Origin: an uncultured Pseudomonadota bacterium
GTDB taxonomy: Bacteria; Lernaellota; Lernaellaia; Lernaellales; Lernaellaceae
Direction of reading: 5' to 3'
Assembly (NCBI GenBank): GCA_937967875.1
Contig: CALBTQ010000703.1
Span: 1-5,216, forward strand
Length of the DNA stretch: 5,216 nt
Below, in pieces: positions 1 through 5,216 of this stretch. How positions within the stretch are numbered: position 1 is the first letter of the stretch; the number at the start of each line of letters is the position of its first letter. The notes beneath the pieces were generated by a model. That model did not search any database, was not told the origin of the DNA, and saw only the letters and a program-made list of their open reading frames with translations. A program made the translations under genes and the position numbers.

Positions 1-44
1 CACCGAGATCTACACTCTTTCCCTACACGACGCTCTTCCGATCT
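1..44. other. Illumina TruSeq/P5 adapter left at the contig end (artefact)
   Basis: All 44 bases match the 3' part of the Illumina TruSeq universal (P5) adapter, ending in the ligation end GCTCTTCCGATCT. This is library sequence, not biology. Read on the minus strand it extends the adjacent ORF with the peptide IGRASCRERV, a well-known adapter-derived artefact in protein databases. Genomic sequence starts at about base 45, so position 1 marks a contig end and not a natural junction. Confidence 0.98.
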
Positions 45-246
45 GGAACCATTCCGCGATTTCAGTGACGGTTCGGCCCTCCCGACGCATGGCGATGATC
101 GTCAAATCACGCTTGATCCGGTCCACGTTTTTCCGGTGTGCAACATAGAGACATCCGCCGCGAAAGTATTTGTGGATTTCCGCGACCAATTCCTCCGGTA
201 AGACTTCCGACGCTTTGCGATAGGGCAAGATCACGAATGCCTCCAT
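45..246 (-). CDS. Mor/CD3324-like helix-turn-helix protein, 3' end missing
   Basis: This is probably a small DNA-binding regulator. The 67 genuine codons begin MEAFVILPYRKASEVLPEEL. The pattern is LPEEL..EI.KY..G (residues 16-30), a short LYVA strand (33-36), a basic helix (38-55) and the first HTH helix TVTEIAEWF (59-67). It resembles the Mor transcription activator/CD3324 family of about 85-90 residues, known from phages and other mobile elements. The recognition helix would follow but is lost where the adapter begins. The ATG at 246 is preferred over one at 276 because AGGAAG lies just upstream of it and the family-like sequence starts here. The start overlaps the end of the upstream gene by 16 bases, suggesting translational coupling and operon membership with the primase-helicase. 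Family assignment is by eye. Its target is unknown, and a late-gene activator role is only an analogy with Mu Mor. Confidence 0.75.
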
Positions 247-557
247 TCGGCTTCCTGCCGCAGGCGACGTTCCCACTCGTCGGGATCCCAGTTACCCCGG
301 GGGACTGCCTCGCCTGTAATGAATTTTTCGATAAGGTCCCTGACGGTTTCTTCCAGCATTAAACCGATCCACTTGTCATATCCGCCGCGTGGGCCGGAGT
401 ATTGACGCATGTAAATCTCCCGCTGAAGTTTCATCCGTGAGAAGCTCCGCCAGATTTCACGTTCGACACCGCCGTTGTCCTTGACCAGATCCTGGTAGAT
501 TTCCTCTGCAAATCGCTGCGGGATGTTCAGGGCTCGGGCAAGACTGATTTGTCTCAT
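231..557 (-). CDS. Hypothetical protein, 108 aa, operon partner of primase-helicase
   Basis: I do not recognise this protein. It is soluble-looking, highly charged and predicted mostly helical, with no signal peptide, membrane segment or Cys/His metal site. An N-terminal stretch (ISLARALNIPQRFAEEIYQD, residues 4-23) could be an HTH-like or helical pair. The middle is basic and aromatic (residues 33-62, including WRSF, MKLQREIYMRQY and a Gly-Pro-Arg-Gly-Gly turn). The C-terminus is acidic/Trp-rich (NWDPDEWERRLRQEAEW, residues 89-105). The ATG at 557 is chosen over one at 635 because GAGGAGG precedes it by 9 bases and it starts 4 bases after the primase-helicase stop; the longer frame would overlap that gene by about 70 bases. 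Position between a primase-helicase and an HTH regulator suggests an accessory replication or regulatory role in the element, which is inference only. Confidence 0.8.
   Translation of the reverse strand: MRQISLARALNIPQRFAEEIYQDLVKDNGGVEREIWRSFSRMKLQREIYMRQYSGPRGGYDKWIGLMLEETVRDLIEKFITGEAVPRGNWDPDEWERRLRQEAEWRHS
251..256 (-). promoter_or_regulatory. Shine-Dalgarno AGGAAG deciding the HTH gene start
   Basis: AGGAAG sits 4 bases (6 if only AGGA pairs) before the ATG at 246 and lies within the last codons of the upstream gene. It favours this start over the longer reading frame beginning at 276. Confidence 0.6.
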
Positions 558-561
558 GGTA

Positions 562-3500
562 TTAATCCTCCTCAGGTTCGAAGTCGGCGAGATCCGCTGA
601 TGACGCCGGAGATAATCTCGAATCATCCTCCGCATGGCTAACTTGCTGATTGTGCTGATGAATTTCTACGTTTGCGGTTGATGCGGATGATGGCCCTCTA
701 TTGTTCTCATATACCACCTCCATCCCTTTTTTATCGTCCTCGTTATCCAGTAAATTGGAAATGTCTTCCGCATCTTCCGCATCATCCGCAAATAGCTGAT
801 TTTTAGAATTATTTTTCGCGGACGATATTGCGGATGATGTACTCGATGGCTGACGATCACCCGCAAAAAGCGGCAGCACCGGAGCCATTCCATGCGGGAT
901 GCGTTGGTCGTCGGCGTTTACCTCTTCCAGCGTGTATTCGGATTGCTTCGTATGGCTGTTTCTTCGCTGCACAATTCGATAGGAATCAAACTGCCTATTC
1001 CTCATGGCGCTGAGGGCGCGGCCGAGCCGTGTCTTTTGCGCGCGCGATCCCTGATCGCCGACGACGGATGGGAGCAAGCCCTTTTCATTGGCGAGGTCCA
1101 ACAGTTCCGCAAAAGGCACAACCCGCCTGCCGAATTTGCTCCACCACGCGGCGACGAATTCGCGCCATTCCCCACCTTCGGTGTCTGCTGCTTCGTACAG
1201 GTCTTCGAGGTTGGAAAGAAATCCAGGAATGCCTGAGAATTGAAGAATGCCACCGGTAATACGGGCCCACGAATCAAAGGAACCGAAGGTCAATTTTCCC
1301 GACGGCCGCCCCGCGACGATCCAGCCCCGCGCGATGGTGAGAATGGCCGTGATCAATGCCGCACGGTTTTCTTCCACCCAATCATCCAGCGGCTCGTGCT
1401 TGAATCCATGCAGCCGCCAAGGTCGGTCGTGTCGCGCATCGATGCGTATGATGACGCAGCGGCGGGCAATCTCCAGGGACATGCTCGGATTGTTGGCCGT
1501 GATAAGCCCCAGCGCCTGGTTGGGAAGCTCCGTCATGCCGGGTTGGTATAAAACGCTTTCGGAATAAGGTTCGGCGGTCATTGCGGCGGCCAGAGCGGCC
1601 GACTTGAGACCAGTGCGAACATTGATGTTGTCGATTAGGACGACCTGCGGTGCGCCCAGAAGAATGGCCGTGATCTTTTTCGCGATTGCTTGCTCATCCA
1701 GATCGAGGCTTGCCGCGTTGACAGACTTGCCGAGCACAATTCTGGAGATGACTTTCGCGAGAAGGGTTTTTCCGGTGCCCGGGCTCGGCGACTCCAGCAA
1801 ATACATGGGGGTCGGCCCATCGACCATCCGCCGGATGAAAGGCTGCAACAGAGCGGCCACGGCATGAGCACGGCCGGACTGCGAGGTGAACGGAAAATCG
1901 ACAAATAGTTCGTTGTTGAGAAGAGCAACGGCTTCGGCGATCTGTGCGTCTGATGGTTTGGTCGGAACATCATATGGCAATGTTCCGGGCGCGATATGCA
2001 TCCAGAGCCGAGCGGTTCGGTGATACCCGGGCGCTTGAACAAGATTGCCCTCGCGATCATAGACCGGCGTGGAGACGACGGCATCGAGGTGGGGTAACGT
2101 TGGGTCGGGGTACTCCAACATGTCGCTGGCCAGATCTTTGGGCGGGTTGACCGACTTCTGCATGTCGTTGGCATCGACGACGCAATTGGCAACCCGCCAT
2201 AAAAGGCCATACATGGAGACGAAATTCATGGGGATGATCTTCGGAGGGTCCGTATTCATCGTGAGTCGGACCAATGCGCCATTCCGTTGGAATATTCGCG
2301 GTGGATAATTGGAAGCACGAACCGCCGCCCAAGCTTCCTCGATCAGAGCAGGACCGGTTCGATTATTGACGATAATGACGGGCAATCGCTTTCTGTCCGA
2401 ACCCGCGATCCCTTCCGAACCGGAAAGAGCGGTTTCAGCGTTGATCGTTCGTTTAAAAGCCGCACCATCGAGCAATGTGGATGGGTCAACGTCAATAAAA
2501 TCGTTGATCTCTTCGTCACTCGGCAGCGGAACGCGCTCATGAACGGGTGAGGTCCAACCCGCCTTCTTTGCCATGTCGAACAGCGTGCCAAGTGTGACGC
2601 CGCCTCCGGATGTGAAGCCGTCCCACTTGAACGGAGGCTCGCCCTCCACGTACTTCTCGCCGCGAGAACTCCAGGCATCCCAGATCGCAAGACCGGACTG
2701 CGGGTCCCAGTGATGGAGCGCCATACCGATGCGAAGCCAATCGTCATAGGAAACGTCGGGTGAGATGTGATCGAGCGCAGCCAGGATCAGCTGCGCGTCC
2801 GTGGGTGCGAAATCATCCGTCGCGGCAAGTGGACGATTATTCGGAGCAGATGGTCCTTTCGGTTTGCTCTTGGTCTTCAGCACGAAGCGCCTTATGTCGT
2901 CTGGCACCTGGGTGAGGATGTCCTTGAGCCGCTCGACCGGTAGTCGTTCGAACTCGTCATGTAAATAAGGGGCGAGAATCCTTTCGTCCGTGAACCGATG
3001 GAATTGATTTCCCCCGCCTATTGCTCCAAACCAATGCGGCAGCCAGACCATGTTGCCCGCGCCGATCTTCTTGTCGCTGACCGTGTTCTGCTTCGGGAAG
3101 CATTCGATCCCACGCCCTGTTCGGATATCGGCGGGCTCGCCGGTGACGAGCAGATGATCCGTGGGTGCGACACGATGCCCGAGCAACCGCGCATCAGAGG
3201 CCGGCACCGGGTTTTCGAAAAACACCCAAAGATGCCAACCATGGCCGCTGCCGGACATCTCGATGTGGCTGGGGACGCCCAAAGCGCGGCATCGTTCCAG
3301 GCAGGCAAGCATCGTGGCTGTCGGGTCAGCTAAAGGCAGCGGATGGCCCGGACCATCAAAATCAAGACAAAGCCACCCGCATTTATTGTCCGGTGTGACG
3401 GCATAAGCACCCAAGCGGTCAAAGCCACGGCCATCGGCAACGAGAGCCCCGGTTTTGTTATTGATGTAATTTAATGGGGGTGCCTTGCGTCCCTCCGGTC

Positions 3501-3675
3501 CATAGACATGGAAGGCGACCAAACTCTCCAATTGTGGGCCGGCTTTAACCGGGCGAGGCCTGGAAATCCACTCTCCACTCCGGCGGTCCTGCCACTGCTG
3601 CCGCGCCGCGACAACGTCCCGCCTTGTGAGAAAATCCTTAAGCAGAAGTTGAACGCATTTTTCCTTTTCGTGCAC
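562..3675 (-). CDS. Primase-helicase: TOTE-type AEP primase + PriCT-2-like + P-loop ATPase
   Basis: Likely replication protein of a mobile element, synthesising primers and unwinding DNA in the cytoplasm. Counted from the GTG start (1037 residues): an archaeo-eukaryotic primase domain at about 45-265, with metal-binding motif LDFD (D105, D107), motif SGSGHGWHLWVFF (H148) and IECFPKQ (E191) as in TOTE-type primases. A PriCT-2-like domain follows at about 293-375 (YDDWLRIGMALHHW, then FDMAKKAGW). A AAA/SF3-like ATPase lies at about 600-800: Walker A SPGTGKT (631-637), Walker B VVLIDN (678-683), sensor ITANNPS (725-731) and arginine finger RR (738-739). A conserved C-terminal helical region (GGILQFSGIPGFL, AWWSKFG) runs to about 915. 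The rest, about 930-1037, is an acidic Ser/Asn-rich, probably disordered tail. The GTG is chosen because GAGGGGG lies 5 bases upstream; an in-frame ATG at 3771 would add 32 basic residues coded by the structured leader. Domain calls are confident; activity is inferred. Confidence 0.92.
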   Translation of the reverse strand: MHEKEKCVQLLLKDFLTRRDVVAARQQWQDRRSGEWISRPRPVKAGPQLESLVAFHVYGPEGRKAPPLNYINNKTGALVADGRGFDRLGAYAVTPDNKCGWLCLDFDGPGHPLPLADPTATMLACLERCRALGVPSHIEMSGSGHGWHLWVFFENPVPASDARLLGHRVAPTDHLLVTGEPADIRTGRGIECFPKQNTVSDKKIGAGNMVWLPHWFGAIGGGNQFHRFTDERILAPYLHDEFERLPVERLKDILTQVPDDIRRFVLKTKSKPKGPSAPNNRPLAATDDFAPTDAQLILAALDHISPDVSYDDWLRIGMALHHWDPQSGLAIWDAWSSRGEKYVEGEPPFKWDGFTSGGGVTLGTLFDMAKKAGWTSPVHERVPLPSDEEINDFIDVDPSTLLDGAAFKRTINAETALSGSEGIAGSDRKRLPVIIVNNRTGPALIEEAWAAVRASNYPPRIFQRNGALVRLTMNTDPPKIIPMNFVSMYGLLWRVANCVVDANDMQKSVNPPKDLASDMLEYPDPTLPHLDAVVSTPVYDREGNLVQAPGYHRTARLWMHIAPGTLPYDVPTKPSDAQIAEAVALLNNELFVDFPFTSQSGRAHAVAALLQPFIRRMVDGPTPMYLLESPSPGTGKTLLAKVISRIVLGKSVNAASLDLDEQAIAKKITAILLGAPQVVLIDNINVRTGLKSAALAAAMTAEPYSESVLYQPGMTELPNQALGLITANNPSMSLEIARRCVIIRIDARHDRPWRLHGFKHEPLDDWVEENRAALITAILTIARGWIVAGRPSGKLTFGSFDSWARITGGILQFSGIPGFLSNLEDLYEAADTEGGEWREFVAAWWSKFGRRVVPFAELLDLANEKGLLPSVVGDQGSRAQKTRLGRALSAMRNRQFDSYRIVQRRNSHTKQSEYTLEEVNADDQRIPHGMAPVLPLFAGDRQPSSTSSAISSAKNNSKNQLFADDAEDAEDISNLLDNEDDKKGMEVVYENNRGPSSASTANVEIHQHNQQVSHAEDDSRLSPASSADLADFEPEED
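567..573 (-). promoter_or_regulatory. Strong Shine-Dalgarno GAGGAGG inside the primase-helicase 3' end
   Basis: GAGGAGG, 9 bases before the ATG at 557, is made from the last Glu-Glu codons of the primase-helicase gene. The stop TAA (562-564) lies between this site and the next start, so terminating ribosomes can re-initiate. Confidence 0.75.
682..839. repeat. Short 11-bp repeats in the 3' end of the primase-helicase gene
   Basis: TGCGGATGATG occurs exactly at 682-692 and 829-839 and inverted at 780-790 (CATCATCCGCA). Degenerate copies (CTTCCGCAT) occur at about 765-780. On the coding strand they encode Ser-Ser-Ala (TSSAIS, PSSAST) or, when inverted, the acidic ADDAEDAED run. They may only reflect low-complexity coding, but could be protein-binding sites. 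Confidence 0.6.
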
Positions 3676-3680
3676 TGCGA

Positions 3681-3687
3681 CCCCCTC
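3681..3687 (-). promoter_or_regulatory. Shine-Dalgarno GAGGGGG for the primase-helicase GTG start
   Basis: GAGGGGG lies 5 bases (TCGCA) before the GTG at 3675 and directly after the T-tract of the upstream inverted repeat. It decides the start and places translation initiation immediately downstream of a terminator-like structure. Confidence 0.7.
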
Positions 3688-3803
3688 AAAAAGAAAAGCC
3701 CCGCCGAAACGGAAGGAACTCGCCTTCGGTCCAACGCGGGATCGGTTCTTCCGATTACCTCGTAGGGCCATGTGAAGGCTTTGCCTTCCGCTTCGCCGGG
3801 GCT
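3688..3803 (-). terminator. Large terminator-like inverted repeat in the primase-helicase leader
   Basis: On the minus-strand transcript, the arm 3803-3784 (AGCCCCGGCGAAGCGGAAGG) pairs with 3716-3697 (CCTTCCGTTTCGGCGGGGCT): 18 Watson-Crick pairs, one G-U and one G-G mismatch. Nested inside are GCCTTC/GAAGGC (3779-3774 with 3727-3722) and a perfect ATCGG-AAGAA-CCGAT hairpin (3755-3741). The outer stem is followed by TTTTCTTTTT (3697-3688) and then the ribosome binding site. The arms can also fold locally (GAAGGC-AAA-GCCTTC, and GAAGG-CGAGTT-CCTTC), so alternative structures exist. It could be an attenuator or riboswitch expression platform, a terminator for the upstream small gene, or a DNA cruciform. 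The structure is seen directly; the function is inferred. Confidence 0.6.
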
Positions 3804-3822
3804 CGATTTTTTCGACAACCCC
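3798..3822 (-). promoter_or_regulatory. Hairpin competing with the terminator-like stem
   Basis: GGGG-TTG-TCGA-AAAAA-TCGA-G-CCCC forms a bulged hairpin on the minus-strand transcript. Its AGCCCC side (3803-3798) is also the first six bases of the long terminator-like arm. The two folds are therefore mutually exclusive at that segment, as in an antiterminator/terminator pair. The hairpin is seen directly; the switching role is inferred. Confidence 0.4.
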
Positions 3823-3840
3823 AAAAGAAAACGAATTGTC

Positions 3841-3856
3841 ACCCGAAATTACGGGT
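3841..3856 (-). other. Small hairpin downstream of the DUF2292-like gene
   Basis: A perfect 5-bp stem ACCCG/CGGGT with a 6-base loop lies about 40 bases after the small gene's stop. On the minus strand it is followed by a T-rich stretch (TTCGTTTTCTTTT). It may be a weak terminator or part of the leader RNA; the stem is short and the T-run is displaced. Confidence 0.3.
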
Positions 3857-3896
3857 TAACTGTGGTTCCTTTCTTCTTGTTGTCGTTTGTCTGTCG

Positions 3897-4031
3897 TCAT
3901 GAAAAGTCGCTTGTCTGTAAAGACTGCTCGATCTTTATGTGCCGGATTCGGCCGTTCTCGAAACGGAGCGTAACGCTTCCGAAAAATCGTTCCGCTGCCA
4001 TCCGATGAATCAGTGCAATCACTTTTCTCAT
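3897..4031 (-). CDS. DUF2292/YezD-like small protein, 44 aa
   Basis: The 44-residue product has an N-terminal amphipathic helix (KVIALIHRMAAERF) followed by a FGSVTLRFENGRIRHIKIEQ segment. That matches the helix plus two-strand layout of the DUF2292/YezD family of very small proteins (GSV....G.V..I...E), whose function is unknown to me. The ATG at 4031 is chosen because an AAGG/GGCGAG purine tract precedes it at suitable distance and the family-like sequence begins there; the frame is open up to 4160 but that part looks unlike protein. It lies upstream of the primase-helicase on the same strand, separated by about 220 bases of structured leader, so it may share a transcript but is not translationally coupled. 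The family call is by eye on a short protein, so it is tentative. Confidence 0.65.
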   Translation of the reverse strand: MRKVIALIHRMAAERFFGSVTLRFENGRIRHIKIEQSLQTSDFS

Positions 4032-4097
4032 GATCTCGCCTTTCTCCAGCTTAACCCCAGAATATTGCTCCCCCATGAGGAGGGCAAGGGTAAATAA

Positions 4098-4166
4098 TGG
4101 AAGTTTCCACCCCGCAAGTGTTCCATCGGTAAGGTAATTGGCAACGACTGGAACTTGCAAGCTCCA
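4098..4166. repeat. Cluster of TGGAA/TTCCA inverted repeats
   Basis: TGGAAGTTTCCA (4098-4109) is a perfect 5-bp inverted repeat. TGGAACTTGCAAGCTCCA (4149-4166) is an 18-bp palindrome with a single mismatched pair. GCAAGTGTTCCA (4114-4125) repeats a half of the latter in opposite orientation with a 2-base insertion. The arrangement lies 67-135 bases upstream of the DUF2292-like start and suggests operator sites or a structured leader. Confidence 0.5.
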
Positions 4167-4335
4167 AGGTGTGCGAAACTATGGTACTTTTCTGCGACAG
4201 CCCTATCCCGAATATAGGAAATCGGAAATGCATTTAGAAACATCGACGCATGGTAAAATCGTTTAGTGGTTTTTCCCTGGCTTGCTCATGCTCGCCTTCA
4301 TGATGAAATACATGGCTTTTCCCTGCAACTAACTC

Positions 4336-4365
4336 TTGACACGCACGATAACTTTATATAGGTTA
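4336..4365 (+). promoter_or_regulatory. Putative promoter with overlapping palindromic operator
   Basis: TTGACA (4336-4341) is a consensus -35. The best -10 is within TATATAGG (TATAGG 4357-4362, spacer 15, shorter than ideal). Overlapping the -10 is TAAC-N9-GTTA (4349-4365), a 17-bp palindrome with additional symmetric matches (T at 4354, A at 4360). It lies about 30 bases before the start of a winged-helix gene, a position typical of an autoregulatory operator. Confidence 0.4.
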
Positions 4366-4393
4366 CTGTGCAGAATATATGTGCGGAGATGCT

Positions 4394-5216
4394 ATGAAGA
4401 ACGAGCTAATCGACTTCGAGCGATACCTGAAGGAGGCACTCGACGTTCAGGTCACCACAAAGCTGTGGGCGGGCGGCAACCGTCTGCCCGCCGTTCTGAG
4501 GAACCTCTACGCGTTTTTCGAGACGCGGATCAACGACGCGCCTTGTCTGATTATGCGGGACCTGGCGAGAGAGGAAATCTCCCCTGCCACGATCCGCAAG
4601 CACATGGCGTTGATCCGGGAAAAATGGGACGCGGACATCGTCTACGTGCGCGACCGGGTCACCTCGTACAACCGTAAGCGGCTGATCGCGCAGAGGGTGC
4701 CGTTCGTCGTTCCCGGCAACCAGATGTATCTTCCGATGTTGGGCATCGACCTGCGCGAGCACTTCCGTAAGCTTCAGGTTGAAACGCCGAGGTTCGCCCC
4801 GGCGACGCAAGCCCTGTTCATCCATTTGCTTCGCCGTCAGGATCGGGAAACTGGGATTACACCAGCGGCGGCCGCGCACGACCTGGGTTACACCACCATG
4901 TCGATGACGCGGGCTTTCGATGAGTTGGATGTCGCAAACCTGGACAAAATCGTCCAGGAGGGAAGGCAGCGCGTCCTGACCCCTTCCATACCGCGCAGAG
5001 CGCTCTGGGAAAAGGCCCTACCGTTTCTTCGCAGCCCGGTGAAGAAGCGCATCCATGTCCGGTTGCCTAAGAATCTTCATCCCGGTCCGGTCGCGGGATT
5101 GACGGCCCTTGCGCGTCAAACCGATCTTGCGGAACCGGACCATGACGTGTACGCCTTGAGCCGGGACACGTGGAATGCTCTGAAGGCGAAATCCAAAGTC
5201 GTCGAACTGCCGGTCC
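4394..5216 (+). CDS. Winged-helix (MarR-like) regulator, 3' partial
   Basis: Probable DNA-binding regulator; 274 codons are present and the frame is open at the window edge. The ATG at 4394 has GGAG 5 bases upstream. Residues 52-100 hold a first helical module (CLIMRDLAREEISPATIRKH, then YVRDRVTSYNRKRL), residues 104-125 a conserved VPGNQMYLPMLGIDLREHF segment, and residues 136-195 a winged helix (ATQALFIHLL, then AAHDLGYTTMSMTRAFDELD and the wing EGRQRVL). LWEKALPFLRSPVKKRIHVR (204-223) and AGLTALARQTDLAEP (234-248) follow, resembling the middle domain of a widespread family annotated MarR-like or AbiEi-like. About 40-100 more residues are probably missing. Such regulators are, as I recall, often next to a nucleotidyltransferase-type toxin gene, so a type IV toxin-antitoxin pair is possible but cannot be seen here. 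It is divergent from the primase-helicase operon and may repress its own promoter. Confidence 0.85.
   Translation, partial: MKNELIDFERYLKEALDVQVTTKLWAGGNRLPAVLRNLYAFFETRINDAPCLIMRDLAREEISPATIRKHMALIREKWDADIVYVRDRVTSYNRKRLIAQRVPFVVPGNQMYLPMLGIDLREHFRKLQVETPRFAPATQALFIHLLRRQDRETGITPAAAAHDLGYTTMSMTRAFDELDVANLDKIVQEGRQRVLTPSIPRRALWEKALPFLRSPVKKRIHVRLPKNLHPGPVAGLTALARQTDLAEPDHDVYALSRDTWNALKAKSKVVELPV

Larger units (their letters stand above)
4032..4393. other. Divergent intergenic region, 362 bp, AT-richer
   Basis: Between the divergent starts at 4031 (minus) and 4394 (plus) I see no convincing gene. It holds a cluster of inverted repeats (4098-4166), a small CCTAT/ATAGG hairpin (4202-4218) and the promoter/operator region of the plus-strand gene (4336-4365). 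A minus-strand promoter for the small gene must lie here or further right; TATATT at about 4210-4215 is a possible -10, but without a good -35. Confidence 0.6.

Noticed and set aside
682..839. CRISPR array
   Set aside because: The 11-bp repeats are too short, in mixed orientation, unevenly spaced and lie inside a coding frame.
3471..3842. Minus-strand ORF of 123 codons starting at a GTG in the leader, in another frame from the primase-helicase
   Set aside because: Most of it overlaps the clearly coding primase-helicase N-terminus in the wrong frame.
3772..4008. Plus-strand ORF of 78 codons antisense to the leader and the small gene
   Set aside because: Shadow of the opposite strand with Cys/Phe-rich, protein-unlike composition and no clear ribosome binding site.
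4108..4130. Sigma-54 promoter (TGGAAC...TTGC on the minus strand)
   Set aside because: The spacing between the GG and GC elements is about 3 bases too short for a -24/-12 promoter.
4028..4243. Minus-strand ORFs of 60-71 codons upstream of the DUF2292-like gene, and the 43-codon upstream extension of that gene to 4160
   Set aside because: No protein-like composition, no good ribosome binding site, and they run over the inverted-repeat cluster.
4263..4313. 16-codon minus-strand ORF (MYFIMKASMSKPGKNH) in the intergenic region
   Set aside because: Weak ribosome binding site (AGGG), three internal Met codons and no recognisable family. Could be a leader peptide, but too short to support from one sequence.
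4406..4879. Minus-strand ORF of 157 codons opposite the winged-helix gene
   Set aside because: The plus-strand frame has clear conserved winged-helix sequence and a good start; this is its antisense shadow.

Overview
The window looks like part of a bacterial mobile element (prophage, integrative element or plasmid) on a moderately GC-rich chromosome. It begins at a true contig end: bases 1-44 are Illumina TruSeq adapter, not genomic DNA. The taxon cannot be read from the window. The gene families (TOTE-type primase-helicase, a Mor/CD3324-like HTH protein, a DUF2292-like small protein) would fit Desulfobacterota or another proteobacterial lineage, but this is a low-confidence inference.

Minus strand, read right to left. 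A 44-codon DUF2292/YezD-like gene (4031-3897) is followed by a structured leader of about 220 bases. Next comes a 1037-codon primase-helicase starting at a GTG (3675-562), then an unrecognised 108-codon gene (557-231) 4 bases downstream, and a Mor/CD3324-like HTH gene (246-45) that overlaps it and is cut off by the adapter. The last three genes are tightly packed with good Shine-Dalgarno sites, so they are very probably one transcript. The primase-helicase carries an archaeo-eukaryotic primase domain, a PriCT-2-like domain, a P-loop ATPase and a long acidic, Ser-rich tail. It looks able to both prime and unwind DNA for the element.

Plus strand. From 4394 to the right edge runs a divergent gene, open at the window end. 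It encodes a winged-helix (MarR-like) DNA-binding protein. A TTGACA promoter element and a 17-bp operator-like palindrome lie just upstream.

The most interesting non-coding structure is the leader directly upstream of the primase-helicase start (3688-3822). It is a concentric, about 107-base inverted repeat ending in a T-tract that abuts the ribosome binding site, and its outer arm can also pair with an upstream hairpin. This is the layout of a transcription attenuator or riboswitch, although a cruciform replication signal is also possible. A second cluster of inverted repeats with TGGAA/TTCCA half-sites lies in the 362-base divergent intergenic region and may be an operator cluster or origin-like element.
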